From positions 1,427,501-1,491,500 of the forward strand of contig NZ_JALJWP010000001.1 of the NCBI RefSeq assembly GCF_024169245.1: a stretch of DNA of 64,000 nt, given 5' to 3'. The DNA is from Pseudomonas koreensis (GTDB taxonomy: Bacteria; Pseudomonadota; Gammaproteobacteria; Pseudomonadales; Pseudomonadaceae). Each line of letters opens with the position of its first letter. Within the stretch, counting starts at the first letter, position 1. Shown here in pieces: positions 1 through 11,343 of the stretch. The position numbers and the translations under genes were made by a program. Under the pieces are notes generated by a model that searched no databases, was not told where the DNA came from, and saw only the letters and a program-made list of their open reading frames with translations.

Positions 1-2613
<2,613 letters not shown>

Positions 2614-2778
2614 ATAACACCCAAGCAATTTGCATGCTTCAAGCTGAAAAGCGAGAGAGCACCAGATTGCGGTGTGTGAAGACGAAACGAACCGAAAGTT
2701 CGAAACGCACAAACACCTAGCTGTCACATACCCAATTTGCTGAAGCGAGGCCATCTGGTCACGACTCAGTACCCGAAT

Positions 2779-2895
2779 TTCTTGACGACCATAGAGCGTT
2801 GGAACCACCTGATCCCATCCCGAACTCAGCAGTGAAACGATGCATCGCCGATGGTAGTGTGGGGTTTCCCCATGTGAGAGTAGGTCATCGTCAAG
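2779..2895 (+). rRNA. rrf: 5S ribosomal RNA, copy 1
   Basis: A 117-nt sequence with the standard Pseudomonas 5S core (loop C 'cccgaactcag', loop E/helix IV region 'ggtagtgtggggtttccccatgtgagagtagg') and complementary ends 'cttgacgac/gtcaag' forming helix I. It lies about 165 nt after the 23S end, as expected for rrn processing. A rho-independent terminator follows directly. Ends are approximate by a few bases. A second, nearly identical copy follows at 3000. Confidence 0.97.
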
Positions 2896-2906
2896 ATTAA
2901 ATTCCG

Positions 2907-2940
2907 AAACCCCAATTGCGAAAGCAGTTGGGGTTTTGTT
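2907..2940 (+). terminator. Rho-independent terminator after 5S copy 1
   Basis: Stem 'aaaccccaattgc' (2907-2919) pairs with 'gcagttggggttt' (2924-2936) around a GAAA tetraloop with one G-T wobble, followed by a T-rich tail. It sits between the two 5S genes, so read-through is needed to reach copy 2 unless copy 2 has its own promoter. Confidence 0.9.
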
Positions 2941-2999
2941 TTAGTAGAAGTTCCTGTTTTTGCTGGCTTGTTACCGTGTTGACGGGCCAGATAAAGAAT

Positions 3000-3116
3000 T
3001 TCTTGACGACCATAGAACATTGGAACCACCTGATCCCATCCCGAACTCAGCAGTGAAACGATGTATCGCCGATGGTAGTGTGGGGTTTCCCCATGTGAGA
3101 GTAGGTCATCGTCAAG
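3000..3116 (+). rRNA. rrf: 5S ribosomal RNA, copy 2
   Basis: A tandem duplicate of the first 5S gene, offset by exactly 221 bp. By direct comparison the two differ at only three positions (2796/3017 G to A, 2798/3019 G to A, 2843/3064 C to T). All three fall in helix II: one converts a G-C pair to A-U and the other a G-U wobble to A-U, so the fold is kept. Extra 5S genes at the end of one rrn operon are known in Pseudomonas. Helix I, loop C and the loop E region are intact, so a functional RNA is expected. Confidence 0.96.
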
Positions 3117-3127
3117 ATTGAATTCCG

Positions 3128-3162
3128 AAACCCCTGTCTGCTAACGCAGACAGGGGTTTTGT
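3128..3162 (+). terminator. Rho-independent terminator ending the rrn operon
   Basis: A perfect 13-bp stem 'aaacccctgtctg' (3128-3140) / 'cagacaggggttt' (3147-3159) with a 6-nt loop and trailing Ts. It lies between the second 5S gene and the convergent PepSY gene, whose stop codon is 22 bp further on, and it could serve both strands. Confidence 0.93.
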
Positions 3163-3183
3163 CATTTAAGCGTGTGCAAAAGA

Positions 3184-4371
3184 TCAGGCTGTTCTGCGGA
3201 TCTTGCTGCTGCGTCTTGCCTGCCACTTGCGCCACCAGATATAAACCCCCGTCCCTGACAACCCCGCAATCAACACACCCAATACTGCGATCATTACCTG
3301 CCCTGTCACCCCGATGATCCGTCCCCCATGTATCGGCAACTGGAGTCGATAGAACTGCTCCCCAAGCGTGCCCTGTCCTGCTATTTCCTGCCCTAATAAT
3401 CGGCCATCGGTACCGTGAAAGAACAACCAGGATTTACCGTGTGCGTCCGTATCGTGCTGCCCAAATCCGGCGCCGTAGAAGTTGTACTCAAAGCTGTAAT
3501 ACAACTCGCCGATTGCCGCCGTCAGTCCTAATCGCTTCCCCTCCTGCAATGCCCTTTCGTACGCCTGTTGATAGCTCAACTGTGTCGTCCCCAGTTCATC
3601 GGCGGGCATTCGCCCTCTGGCTTCATAAACGCTCGGCTCTATCGGCGAAAACAACGAGACAGCGGGCTTGAACACTTGGCTCGGCAAGTTCATCGCCACG
3701 CTGCTGACGGCGATCGGTGAGAGCAGCAGCCACAGCCATAATCCTCCGGCGCGGTGCAAGTCGAAGTTCAAGCGGTAGGCATGCCCGCCTTTCACCTTCC
3801 ACGCAGTAGCCCATTTCTTCCAGAATGGCTTGCCACGCGGCAGGGTCAGCCACAACGCGACGAAACAGTCGATCACCCAAGCGATGGCTACCAGGCCCAT
3901 CAACAGCAATCCCCAGTTACCGGGCAATGTCAGGTTGTAGTGAAACTCCAGAATGAACGGAATGAAGTTCTCCCGCTGGAAACAACAATCACCCCAGTAA
4001 CGCGTGCCTGTCTGTTCTGCGCTGACAGGGTCCAGATAGAACACTTGATTGCGTTCATCGAACGGCTGGCCCGTCGCCGGATCCCTCCGCGCCACTGCCG
4101 CCAGCAGCGCCGTGTGCCCCGCCTCATGCGGATACTCCATGTACCAGATCTGCAGTTTCGGATGTGCAGTCTGCACCGCATCCACTAAAGCACCGGGTGG
4201 CAGGCGCTCACCCACTGACGTCGCCTCGTAGAACTGCGGATTCAGCCACTCATCCAGTTCATGATTGAACGCAAGCACACTGCCGGTCAGCCCGGCCAAC
4301 AATAGAAACACCGCTGTAGCCAATCCGATGTAACGATGCAACAAAACCAGAAACGCACGCATGTAAGACAC
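3184..4371 (-). CDS. PepSY-associated TM-helix membrane protein
   Basis: A 395-residue inner-membrane protein of the PepSY_TM family. Visible features are an N-terminal helix starting 'LHRYIGLATAVFLLLAGLTGSVLAF', a central pair of helices near residues 150-225 ('LLLMGLVAIAWVIDCFVALWLTL' and a stretch ending before 'AVSSVAMNLPSQVF'), and a C-terminal helix followed by 'WWRKWQARR'. A periplasmic loop between the first helices carries conserved His and aromatic residues. Family members often sit beside TonB-dependent siderophore receptors, and some act as siderophore-iron reductases (family knowledge). Here the gene follows the receptor on the same strand, with a hairpin in the 65-bp gap, which supports a role in releasing iron from the siderophore; this is inference. 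The start is ATG (MSYMRAF); the second Met, three codons on, is an alternative. Confidence 0.85.
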   Translation of the reverse strand: MSYMRAFLVLLHRYIGLATAVFLLLAGLTGSVLAFNHELDEWLNPQFYEATSVGERLPPGALVDAVQTAHPKLQIWYMEYPHEAGHTALLAAVARRDPATGQPFDERNQVFYLDPVSAEQTGTRYWGDCCFQRENFIPFILEFHYNLTLPGNWGLLLMGLVAIAWVIDCFVALWLTLPRGKPFWKKWATAWKVKGGHAYRLNFDLHRAGGLWLWLLLSPIAVSSVAMNLPSQVFKPAVSLFSPIEPSVYEARGRMPADELGTTQLSYQQAYERALQEGKRLGLTAAIGELYYSFEYNFYGAGFGQHDTDAHGKSWLFFHGTDGRLLGQEIAGQGTLGEQFYRLQLPIHGGRIIGVTGQVMIAVLGVLIAGLSGTGVYIWWRKWQARRSSKIRRTA

Positions 4372-4385
4372 CCCGAAGAAACGAC

Positions 4386-4420
4386 AAAGCCAGCCCCTGA
4401 CATCAGGGGCTGGCTTTTTT
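4386..4420 (-). terminator. Strong hairpin between receptor and PepSY genes
   Basis: A near-perfect inverted repeat, 'aaagccagcccctga' against 'tcaggggctggcttt', begins 17 bp after the receptor stop codon. On the minus strand only a short T-rich tail follows (TTTGTCG), so it may attenuate rather than fully stop transcription into the PepSY gene. Confidence 0.7.
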
Positions 4421-4436
4421 ATGCACAGGACACGCT

Positions 4437-6944
4437 TTAGAACTGATAGCTGACGGTCGCCGCTACGTTGCGTTCTTCGCCCATGTAGCAGAAGTTCAGG
4501 CTGGCGCAGGACGCGACATAGGATTCGTTGGTCAAGTTGTTTGCATTGAGCCGCACATCCACGCCTTTCAAGCCAACCTTGCCCAGGTCATATCCAATCG
4601 AGGCGTCGAACAGCGTGTAAGACGGCACCTTCATGGTGTTCTCGGCATCGGCCCAGCTGTAGCCGACGTAGCGCACACCGCCACCCAGGCGCAGACCATC
4701 AAGTGCGGCACTGTCGAACTTGTAGTCAGCCCACACCGAGGCCATGTGGCGCGGCGCTTGAGTCGGCGAGTTGCCCTTGTTCTCGATTACATCGGTCGGC
4801 GTGCTCAAGGTGCTGATCATCGATTTGGAATATTCGATGTCAGTGAAGGTGTAACTGCCGAGCACTTTCAAGTTGTCGGTCAGTTGCGTATGCGCTTCCA
4901 GCTCCAGACCTTGCGAGCGCACGGCACCGACCGCGCGATAGAAGTTCTCCTGGGGCAGTTTGGTCGCGAGGTTTTCCTGATCGATGCGGAACAGCGAGGC
5001 GGTGAACAGGTTGTCGGTGCCCGGTGGCTGGTACTTCAAACCGACTTCCCACTGCGTGCCATCGGTGGGTGCCAGTGGATTGCCGGCGCTGTCGGCATAG
5101 GAGTTCGGATTAAACGACTCGGAGTAGCTGATGTAAGGCGCCAAACCGTTATCGAACAGGTATAACGCGCCGGCGCGCCCAGTGAGTTTCGTGCGTCGAT
5201 CATTGATCTCTGTACCAACAGGACGCCCCGCTTCAGCAATGCGGTTTTCATCGGAGGTCTCTACCCAATCCTGACGCACGCCCAGCGAGAAGCGCCACTT
5301 GTCCATCTCGATCAGGTCTTGCAGGTACACACCGGTCTGTTCGAGGCGACGCAAATAGCTGGTCTCACCGTACATCTCGATCGCCGAGTTGCCGTACACC
5401 GGATTGAACGCATTGATCGGTGCCAGTCCACCGCTGGTCCAGTCGACCACTGTTTTGCGCCGCTGATAATCCGCGCCCATCAGCACCGTGTGCTTGGTCG
5501 CGCCGGTGAAGAATTCGGCCTGCAGCATGTTGTCGACGATAAACGCATGCAGCCGCTCATCACCGCCGGTGTAATAGCGATTCAGTTCATTGCTGGTCGG
5601 TGTGGTCCAGCCATAGGCGTAGACCTGATCCATGTTCACTTTGGAATCGAGATAACGGAAGTTCTGCCGGGCGGTGAAGACGTCGTTGAAGCGATGTTCG
5701 AACTGGTAGCCGAACGATTGCTGGTCACGGGAGAAACCATCGATTCCCGGCTCACCCTCGAAAAAACGCGGCGAGATACGGTCGCCATTGCGCTGATGGA
5801 GGGAGCCAACAGCCGGAACACCGGCATGGTAACCACCATCGGGATCGTGCTGCAGATAGGCCTGCAGGGTCAGCGAGGTATCCTCACTGAAATCGATGCT
5901 CAGCGTTGGGGCGAGGGCGAAGCGCTTTTCCTTGTTGTGGTCGAATTGCGTGTCGGACTGGTCGCTCAGTCCGGTCAGACGATAGGCAATGCGCTTGTCG
6001 TCATCGACCGGGCCGCTGAAATCAAAACCAACCCCGCGCTGACCTTGGGTACCGACCATGGCCTGGACCTGGCGGTACGCCTCGTACAAGGGTTTTTTAC
6101 TGGTCAGTGCGACCAGACCGCCGGGCGAGCTGCGGCCGTACAGCACGGATGACGGGCCCTTGAGAATATCCACGCGTTCGAGGAAATACGGATCGACTTG
6201 CATGGTGCTGTAGGTGCCGCTGTCGCCCATCACCTTGAGGCCGTCGAGATAGATGTTGTCCACCGAGCCGTCGTTGAAACCGCGCATCGCCACGTAGTCG
6301 TAACGGTGCGTGGCGCCGTACGGATTGGTCAGCACGCCCGGGGTGTAGCGCATCGCTTGCGACACGGTTTGTGAGCCCTGGTCATCCATTTGCTCGCGCG
6401 TGACCACGGATACGCTCTGCGAGGTTTCCAGCAACGCGGTACTGGTCTTGGTGGCGATCTGGCTGTGCGTGGCGTTGTAGCCGGCCATGCTGCCCAGCGC
6501 ATTGCCGAGGGCAAAACCTTTGATGTCGGTAGTCGGCAAGGCCAGTGCTTCGCTTTCGGCGAGCGGGCGCAGGATGTAGCTGCTGCCGTCCTGGCTGACG
6601 GCTTCCAGTCCCGAGCCGCCGAGCAAATGGCTCAAGGCCTGATCGGTCGAATATTCACCCTGCACGCCCGGGGATTGCCGACCTTGGGTTTGTTGGGGCG
6701 TCATCGCCAGGGTGATGCCGGCCTGCCGGGCAAACTGATTCAACGCCTCGCCCAATGGCCCGGAAGTAATGTTGTAGCGGTGGCTGACCTCGGTGCCAGC
6801 AGTGGTGGCGGCCAGACTCAGGCTCGGTAATACGCTGACGCCCAGCGCGGTGGACAGCAGGGCTGCCCGCACCGCATGGCGCAGCAGTGTCGATTCTGCA
6901 GTGAAATTCAGAGGGTTCTTACAAGTAGCGCGGACAGTCATCAT
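4437..6944 (-). CDS. TonB-dependent siderophore receptor with N-terminal signalling domain
   Basis: An 835-residue outer-membrane receptor. A signal peptide (around residues 25-46, ending near 'SLAATTAG') is followed by a secretin/TonB short N-terminal (STN) domain at about residues 55-130 ('GPLGEALNQFARQAGITL'). Next come a plug domain ('SVVTREQMDDQGSQTVSQAMRYTPG', 'RGFNDGSVDNIYLDGL', 'VDILKGPSSVLYG') and a 22-strand barrel ending in the typical aromatic C-terminus 'VSYQF'. The STN domain marks a transducer that signals through the adjacent FecR/FecI pair, so the substrate should induce its own uptake. The barrel resembles hydroxamate-siderophore (ferrichrome/ferrioxamine) receptors by eye, but the ligand cannot be fixed. 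Two adjacent ATGs (6944, 6941) compete as start; the second is better spaced from a weak GGA. Confidence 0.93.
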   Translation of the reverse strand: MMTVRATCKNPLNFTAESTLLRHAVRAALLSTALGVSVLPSLSLAATTAGTEVSHRYNITSGPLGEALNQFARQAGITLAMTPQQTQGRQSPGVQGEYSTDQALSHLLGGSGLEAVSQDGSSYILRPLAESEALALPTTDIKGFALGNALGSMAGYNATHSQIATKTSTALLETSQSVSVVTREQMDDQGSQTVSQAMRYTPGVLTNPYGATHRYDYVAMRGFNDGSVDNIYLDGLKVMGDSGTYSTMQVDPYFLERVDILKGPSSVLYGRSSPGGLVALTSKKPLYEAYRQVQAMVGTQGQRGVGFDFSGPVDDDKRIAYRLTGLSDQSDTQFDHNKEKRFALAPTLSIDFSEDTSLTLQAYLQHDPDGGYHAGVPAVGSLHQRNGDRISPRFFEGEPGIDGFSRDQQSFGYQFEHRFNDVFTARQNFRYLDSKVNMDQVYAYGWTTPTSNELNRYYTGGDERLHAFIVDNMLQAEFFTGATKHTVLMGADYQRRKTVVDWTSGGLAPINAFNPVYGNSAIEMYGETSYLRRLEQTGVYLQDLIEMDKWRFSLGVRQDWVETSDENRIAEAGRPVGTEINDRRTKLTGRAGALYLFDNGLAPYISYSESFNPNSYADSAGNPLAPTDGTQWEVGLKYQPPGTDNLFTASLFRIDQENLATKLPQENFYRAVGAVRSQGLELEAHTQLTDNLKVLGSYTFTDIEYSKSMISTLSTPTDVIENKGNSPTQAPRHMASVWADYKFDSAALDGLRLGGGVRYVGYSWADAENTMKVPSYTLFDASIGYDLGKVGLKGVDVRLNANNLTNESYVASCASLNFCYMGEERNVAATVSYQF

Positions 6945-7028
6945 GGATTTCCGTAGGCAGTCGCGAGGGCTGAGTTGAAGTGCTTACTGACTAAGCCGGA
7001 CTGCCTGGAAAAACCCGCCAAAAAAATT

Positions 7029-8030
7029 TCACACCGCGCGCTCAAGGGTCACCCACCAACGGGTGCGGTAGCGCAGTTGCACCGGCAGCGTCTGCGGCAG
7101 GACCGCCAGCAGCCTGTCGGTGTCCTCCAGACGGAACACACCGGACAAGCGCAGCTCAGCAATATCCGCCGCGCAACTCAGAAACCCCGGGCGATAACGG
7201 GCGACTTCAGCAAGAAAGTCGCCCAGCCGCATATTGCGCGTGACAATCAAGCCATCGAGCCAGGCGCCCGCATCCATATCCAGCGTCGGTGCCGCGCGCA
7301 AACCGCCTCGATCGACCAGAAAGCTCTGTCCTGCCAGCGCTTCAAGCGCATGGCCACCAGCGTGAACCACGACCCGGCCGCGGGTAACGCTGAGCCGCGT
7401 GCACTGATCTTCCTGACGCAAAATGAAACGCGCCGCGAACGGCTCATAACTCCCGTGGCGATTCTGTACGCGCAGCGGTCGGTTCGTCGCCGCGCCTTCG
7501 TCAGAGCCGCCGCAGGTAACAATGATTTCGCCGCGGGTCAGTTTGATCAGGCGCTGCCGGGCGGTGTAATCGAGATCCACGGCACTGGCGGTATTGAGCT
7601 CGATCCGCGTGCCGTCGGGCAACTGGAAGCCGCGCCGTTCGCCGGTCGCCGTCGCGTAGTCGGCGCTCCATTGCTGCCAAGGGGCGCTGTCCTTGGCCAG
7701 CCACGCGGCGGAGCCCATCAACAGCGTGCCCGACAATAACTTCAAGGCCTGGCGTCGGCCCAATCCCTGCGCACTGTTTTCCAAGGTGTTGAAAGCGACC
7801 TGCGCACCAGGCACGGCGCGCAGACTGGAGCTCAATTCGGCTTGCAGCGACTGCACCCGCTGCCAGGCGATTTCATGTTCGTGATGCTCGGCGCGCCACT
7901 GCTCGCACTGGCGGGTCAGCCGGGGATTGCCATGATTGTTGCGCAGCCGCAGTAGCCAGTGAATCGCTTGCTTGACCACCTGTTGGCGCGGCTCGACACG
8001 GCGACCGAGTGAGAAGTTATCCACAGGCAT
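7029..8030 (-). CDS. FecR-type anti-sigma factor
   Basis: A 333-residue membrane regulator. The N-terminal cytoplasmic part (about 20-90) has the DUF4880-like FecR N-terminal pattern, including 'AIHWLLRLRNN' and a conserved Trp. A single TM helix lies around 'KLLSGTLLMGSAAWLA' (about 95-112). The periplasmic FecR domain follows ('TATGERRGFQLPDGTRIELNTASAVDLDY', 'LTRGEIIV'), and the C-terminal STN-contacting part ends the protein. It should hold the FecI sigma factor inactive and pass on the receptor signal. Its ATG shares one base with the sigma gene stop (TGATG), so translation is probably coupled. The receptor gene starts 84 bp downstream, and that gap is where an ECF promoter would be expected. 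Confidence 0.92.
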   Translation of the reverse strand: MPVDNFSLGRRVEPRQQVVKQAIHWLLRLRNNHGNPRLTRQCEQWRAEHHEHEIAWQRVQSLQAELSSSLRAVPGAQVAFNTLENSAQGLGRRQALKLLSGTLLMGSAAWLAKDSAPWQQWSADYATATGERRGFQLPDGTRIELNTASAVDLDYTARQRLIKLTRGEIIVTCGGSDEGAATNRPLRVQNRHGSYEPFAARFILRQEDQCTRLSVTRGRVVVHAGGHALEALAGQSFLVDRGGLRAAPTLDMDAGAWLDGLIVTRNMRLGDFLAEVARYRPGFLSCAADIAELRLSGVFRLEDTDRLLAVLPQTLPVQLRYRTRWWVTLERAV

Positions 8031-8530
8031 CAGCTTTCATACCGCAACACATAGCAGTGATACAGCGCATCGGCGACGTAGCGTTCCACCGAGCGAACCG
8101 ACACGCCGAGTTGCTCGGCGATCTGTTTGTGCGTTAAACCTTCGCACTGCGCCAGCAGAAACGCCTGACGTACTTTCGGCTTCAGTCCCTCAAGCATGCG
8201 CGCAATGCTTTCCAGCAATTCCAGCACCAACGCTCGGGATTCGGCGTCGGGTGCTTCGCCTTCAGGCAGATGAGCGATTGTTTCCAGATAGGCGCGCTCG
8301 ATTTCCTCGCGGCGCCAATGATCGATCACCAGGCCGCGCGCGATGGTCCGCAGGAAAGCGCGGGGGGCTTTCAGTTCGAGGCGTTCGGTGCGTTGCAACA
8401 GGCGCAGGAAAGTGTCCTGAGCCAGATCGGCGGCATCCGCTGCATTGCCCAGCCTTGCGCGCAGCCAAGCGTTGAGCCAGCCGTGATGACTACCGTAAAG
8501 CGCCTGTACGACCAACTCAGGTGAAGACAT
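8030..8530 (-). CDS. ECF sigma factor, FecI-like iron-starvation type
   Basis: A 166-residue ECF sigma factor. Region 2 ('LYGSHHGWLNAWLRARLGNAADAADLAQDTFLRLL') contacts core RNA polymerase and the -10 element, and region 4 ('LEGLKPKVRQAFLLAQCEGLTHKQIAEQLGVSVRSVERYV') reads the -35. Domain content and length fit the FecI group. I chose the ATG at 8530 (MSSPELVVQ), where homology starts; the longer frame to 8581 runs through the Fur-box-like site and lacks family similarity. With FecR and the receptor it forms a cell-surface signalling system: ligand at the receptor frees this sigma factor to transcribe the receptor gene. Expression is probably iron-repressed through the site at 8558-8576. Confidence 0.93.
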   Translation of the reverse strand: MSSPELVVQALYGSHHGWLNAWLRARLGNAADAADLAQDTFLRLLQRTERLELKAPRAFLRTIARGLVIDHWRREEIERAYLETIAHLPEGEAPDAESRALVLELLESIARMLEGLKPKVRQAFLLAQCEGLTHKQIAEQLGVSVRSVERYVADALYHCYVLRYES

Positions 8531-8557
8531 GACCACGCCAGCCCGAACGTCACAAAT

Positions 8558-8576
8558 GATAATTAGTCGCATTGTC
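8558..8576 (-). promoter_or_regulatory. Putative Fur box upstream of the ECF sigma gene
   Basis: 'GATAAT-tagtcgc-ATTGTC' matches the 6-7-6 layout of the 19-bp Fur consensus (GATAAT/ATTATC) at 11 of 12 half-site bases. It lies 28-46 bp ahead of the sigma start codon, where Fur would block the promoter. The remaining gap up to the chemoreceptor start at 8842 shows no convincing gene. Confidence 0.6.
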
Positions 8577-8841
8577 ATCAAGGGTTACAGATTTTGCAAC
8601 TGCCGCTCCGGTGTCGTTGAAAAAAACTTCATCTCAGCCGCTCTGGCACGCCGTTCGGCGGGAATCAGCCACGAATCTCATCCATTTCCTACGCGACCCT
8701 AAGATTTATCGCCGACTGGCCGACAGACTGGTGAGAAATGCGTGCACCAAAGTAGAGCGGCCAGAAGAATGCTGCCTGCGCTGTACATGGAATGTTGCAT
8801 CCGGAACGCATACCCACTTTTGGCATAAGAAGTCCTCTGAA

Positions 8842-10722
8842 ATGAATCTCAAGTTCAGCCATAAAATCCTCTTGGCCGCTTCGGGCGTCGTCGTCCTGGC
8901 GTTCGCCTTGTTCACGCTCTACAACGATTACTTGCAGCGAAACACCATTCGCCAGAATCTGCAGTCCTCTGTGCAACAGGCCGGTGATCTCACCGCCAGC
9001 AGCGTGCAGAACTGGATGAGCGGGCGGATTCTGGTGCTGGAAAACCTCGCGCAGAACGTTGCTCACCAAGGCAAGAATGCCGACTTCCCGGGCCTCGTCG
9101 ATCAGCCGGCCTTCACGTCGAACTTTCAGTTCACTTACGTGGGACAGGCCAACGGTGTCTTCACCCAACGTCCCGATGCGAAGATGCCGGATGGTTACGA
9201 TCCGCGTCAGCGCCCTTGGTACAAGCAGGCAGTAGCCGCCGACAAAACCATGCTGACGCCGCCGTACATGGCAGCGGTCGGTGGCCTGGTGGTGACCATC
9301 GCCATGCCGGTGAAAAAGGACGGCGAGTTGCTCGGTGTGGTCGGTGGTGACCTGAGTCTGGAAACCCTGGTGAAGATCATCAATTCGGTGGATTTCGGTG
9401 GCCTCGGCCATGCGTTTCTGGTCAGCGGTGACGGCCAGGTGATCGTCAGCCCGGACAAAGATCAGGTGATGAAAAACCTCAAGGACATCTACCCGAACAC
9501 CAACGTGCGCATCGAGAAGGGCAATCAGAACGTGGTGCTCAACGGCCAGGACCGCATTCTGTCGTTCACCCCGGTCAGCGATCTGCCGAATGCGCAGTGG
9601 TACATCGGTCTGTCGATCGATCGCGACAAGGCCTACGCCGCACTCAGCCAGTTCCGCACCTCGGCGCTGATCGCCATGTTTGTCGCGGTCGCGGCGATTG
9701 CGTTGCTGTTGAGCCTGTTGATCAACGTGTTGATGCGTCCGCTGACCACTATGGGCCGCGCGATGAAAGATATCGCTCAGGGCGAAGGCGATCTGACCCG
9801 ACGTCTGGTGGTAGAGAGCAAAGACGAGTTCGGTGAATTGGGCAGCGCGTTCAACCAGTTCGTTGAACGGATTCACGCGTCGATTTCCGAAGTATCTTCC
9901 GCCACCCGCCATGTCCATGATCTGTCGCAACGGGTGATGGCATCGTCCAACGCTTCGATCATAGGTTCCGACGAGCAAAGTGCACGCACCAACAGCGTCG
10001 CTGCCGCGATCAACGAATTGGGCGCGGCCACTCAGGAAATCGCCCGCAACGCGGCGGATGCGTCGCAGCACGCCAGCGGTGCTTCCGAGCAAGCCGATGA
10101 CGGGCGTCAGGTGGTTGAGCAGACGATTCAGGCGATGACCGAGTTGTCGCAGAAGATCAGCCTGTCGTGCACGCAGATCGAGACCTTGAACGCCAGCACC
10201 GACAACATCGGCCACATTCTCGATGTGATCAAAGGCATCTCGCAGCAGACCAACCTGCTGGCGCTCAACGCGGCCATCGAAGCCGCCCGTGCCGGTGAAG
10301 CCGGACGCGGTTTTGCCGTGGTTGCAGACGAGGTGCGTAACCTTGCGCATCGCACCCAGGAATCGGCAGAAGAGATCCACAAGATGATCACCTCGCTGCA
10401 GGTCGGTTCGCGTGAAGCGGTGAGCACGATGAACGCCAGCCAGGTGTCCAGCGAGCAGAGCGTGGAAGTGGCGAATCAGGCCGGTTTGCGCCTGGTCAGC
10501 GTGACCCAGCGCATCGGCGAAATCGACGGTATGAACCAGTCGGTGGCAGCTGCGACCGAAGAGCAGACTGCGGTGGTGGAAACCCTCAACGTTGACGTCA
10601 ACCAGATCAACCTGTTGAATCAGCAGAGTGTGGCCAACCTCAACGAAACGTTGAAGGATTGTGATGCGTTGTCGCAGCAGGCGAACCGGTTGAAGCAGTT
10701 GGTCGACAGCTTCAAGATCTGA
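8842..10722 (+). CDS. Methyl-accepting chemotaxis protein with dCache sensor
   Basis: A 626-residue chemoreceptor. TM1 is at about 8-30, followed by a periplasmic double-Cache domain to about 275, TM2 at about 280-302, HAMP at about 303-356, and the methylation/signalling helices. The signalling tip is the invariant '[25 protein letters not shown]'. The sensor contains '[12 protein letters not shown]' near residue 120, typical of amine/amino-acid-binding dCache domains, but the usual Y-x-D-A of the next strand is 'PYMAAVGG', so the key Asp is missing. The ATG at 8842 is chosen because the frame upstream to 8572 has no membrane or Cache character and overlaps the sigma-gene control region. The protein should feed CheA/CheW; the ligand is unknown. 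Confidence 0.92.
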   Translation: MNLKFSHKILLAASGVVVLAFALFTLYNDYLQRNTIRQNLQSSVQQAGDLTASSVQNWMSGRILVLENLAQNVAHQGKNADFPGLVDQPAFTSNFQFTYVGQANGVFTQRPDAKMPDGYDPRQRPWYKQAVAADKTMLTPPYMAAVGGLVVTIAMPVKKDGELLGVVGGDLSLETLVKIINSVDFGGLGHAFLVSGDGQVIVSPDKDQVMKNLKDIYPNTNVRIEKGNQNVVLNGQDRILSFTPVSDLPNAQWYIGLSIDRDKAYAALSQFRTSALIAMFVAVAAIALLLSLLINVLMRPLTTMGRAMKDIAQGEGDLTRRLVVESKDEFGELGSAFNQFVERIHASISEVSSATRHVHDLSQRVMASSNASIIGSDEQSARTNSVAAAINELGAATQEIARNAADASQHASGASEQADDGRQVVEQTIQAMTELSQKISLSCTQIETLNASTDNIGHILDVIKGISQQTNLLALNAAIEAARAGEAGRGFAVVADEVRNLAHRTQESAEEIHKMITSLQVGSREAVSTMNASQVSSEQSVEVANQAGLRLVSVTQRIGEIDGMNQSVAAATEEQTAVVETLNVDVNQINLLNQQSVANLNETLKDCDALSQQANRLKQLVDSFKI

Positions 10723-10736
10723 CCGCGTTATCGTTC

Positions 10737-10821
10737 TTCGCGAGCAGGCTCGCTCCCACAGGGTGACCGCATTCCTATAGAAGGAATGCAATCGAAATGT
10801 GGGAGCGAGCCTGCTCGCGAA
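10737..10821. repeat. Paired REP palindromes (inverted couple)
   Basis: The 24-bp element with core GAGCAGGCTCGCTCCCACA at 10737-10760 recurs in inverted orientation at 10798-10821, with a 37-bp spacer that itself holds 'attccta...aggaat'. The same element occurs at 20853, 41712-41776 and 48592-48658. It sits between two convergent genes, where it may help end transcription. Confidence 0.9.
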
Positions 10822-10853
10822 AGCGGTGTGACATCCACCGCAAATCCGAAGCC

Positions 10854-11321
10854 TTAAACAAACAGCTTCAAGACATTGCCCATCGCATCATCGGCAAACC
10901 CCTGCACGAAATCCTTGAATCCCGGCAACGCTTCATCCCCACCCGCAGCCGGCTTGGCGATGATCGTCCAGGTCGCCCGAGATTTCCCTTCGCTCAGCGA
11001 TTCCACCTGCATCGCCGCCCACAGATTCGCCACCCCCAAGGTGTTGTAAATCGTCGTCCAGGTCATGCGCCGCGCGTGTTCATCATGAGAGTTGAGTTGT
11101 TCGACCACGACGTTGCCGTCCTTGAAGATTTTCTTGCGCAGCGAAGACACGCCTTCGCCGGTCATTTCGGTGTGCGACAGCGCCGGAATGAATCGATCGA
11201 AGCCGGCGAAATCGCCCACTACGGCCCAGACTCTTGCCGCGTCCGCCGGCACTTCCACCGATGACACGACGTGGCAGCCTTGCGGGTTCTTGATCAGGGT
11301 GTCGGGTTGCAGATTGCTCAT
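10854..11321 (-). CDS. mgoD: SRPBCC (Bet v1-like) protein of mgo/pvf-type operon
   Basis: A 155-residue soluble protein of the SRPBCC/polyketide cyclase-dehydrase superfamily. It shows the first strand 'HVVSSVEVPADAARVWAVVGDFAGFDRFIPAL', a central 'GEGVSSLRKKIFKDGNVVVEQL' hairpin, and a C-terminal long helix 'FKDFVQGFADDAMGNVLKLFV'. It is the fourth and last gene of the operon, 22 bp after the NRPS-like gene, with a clear AAGGAG ribosome site. Position and fold match MgoD/PvfD. In related clusters it is linked to production of the diazeniumdiolate signal, but I know of no firm biochemical role. It may bind or help shape the product. Confidence 0.8.
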   Translation of the reverse strand: MSNLQPDTLIKNPQGCHVVSSVEVPADAARVWAVVGDFAGFDRFIPALSHTEMTGEGVSSLRKKIFKDGNVVVEQLNSHDEHARRMTWTTIYNTLGVANLWAAMQVESLSEGKSRATWTIIAKPAAGGDEALPGFKDFVQGFADDAMGNVLKLFV

Positions 11322-11343
11322 GGTGTTGCTCCTTGTTGATGAG

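Noticed and set aside
6945..7028. FecI-type promoter ahead of the receptor gene
   Set aside because: A promoter is expected in this gap, but I could not point to a convincing -35/-10 pair by eye, so no feature is listed.
8572..8841. N-terminal extension of the chemoreceptor frame
   Set aside because: The extra 90 codons overlap the sigma-factor control region and place a non-hydrophobic tail before TM1; the ATG at 8842 gives the normal receptor start.
8689..10791. 700-codon minus-strand open frame opposite the chemoreceptor
   Set aside because: It is a GC-driven antisense shadow of a clear MCP gene, and its translation is Arg/His/Gln-rich without domains.
10737..10821. REP couple considered as an attachment site or IS end
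   Set aside because: The same element recurs at four other intergenic places without any transposase or integrase nearby, which fits dispersed REP repeats.
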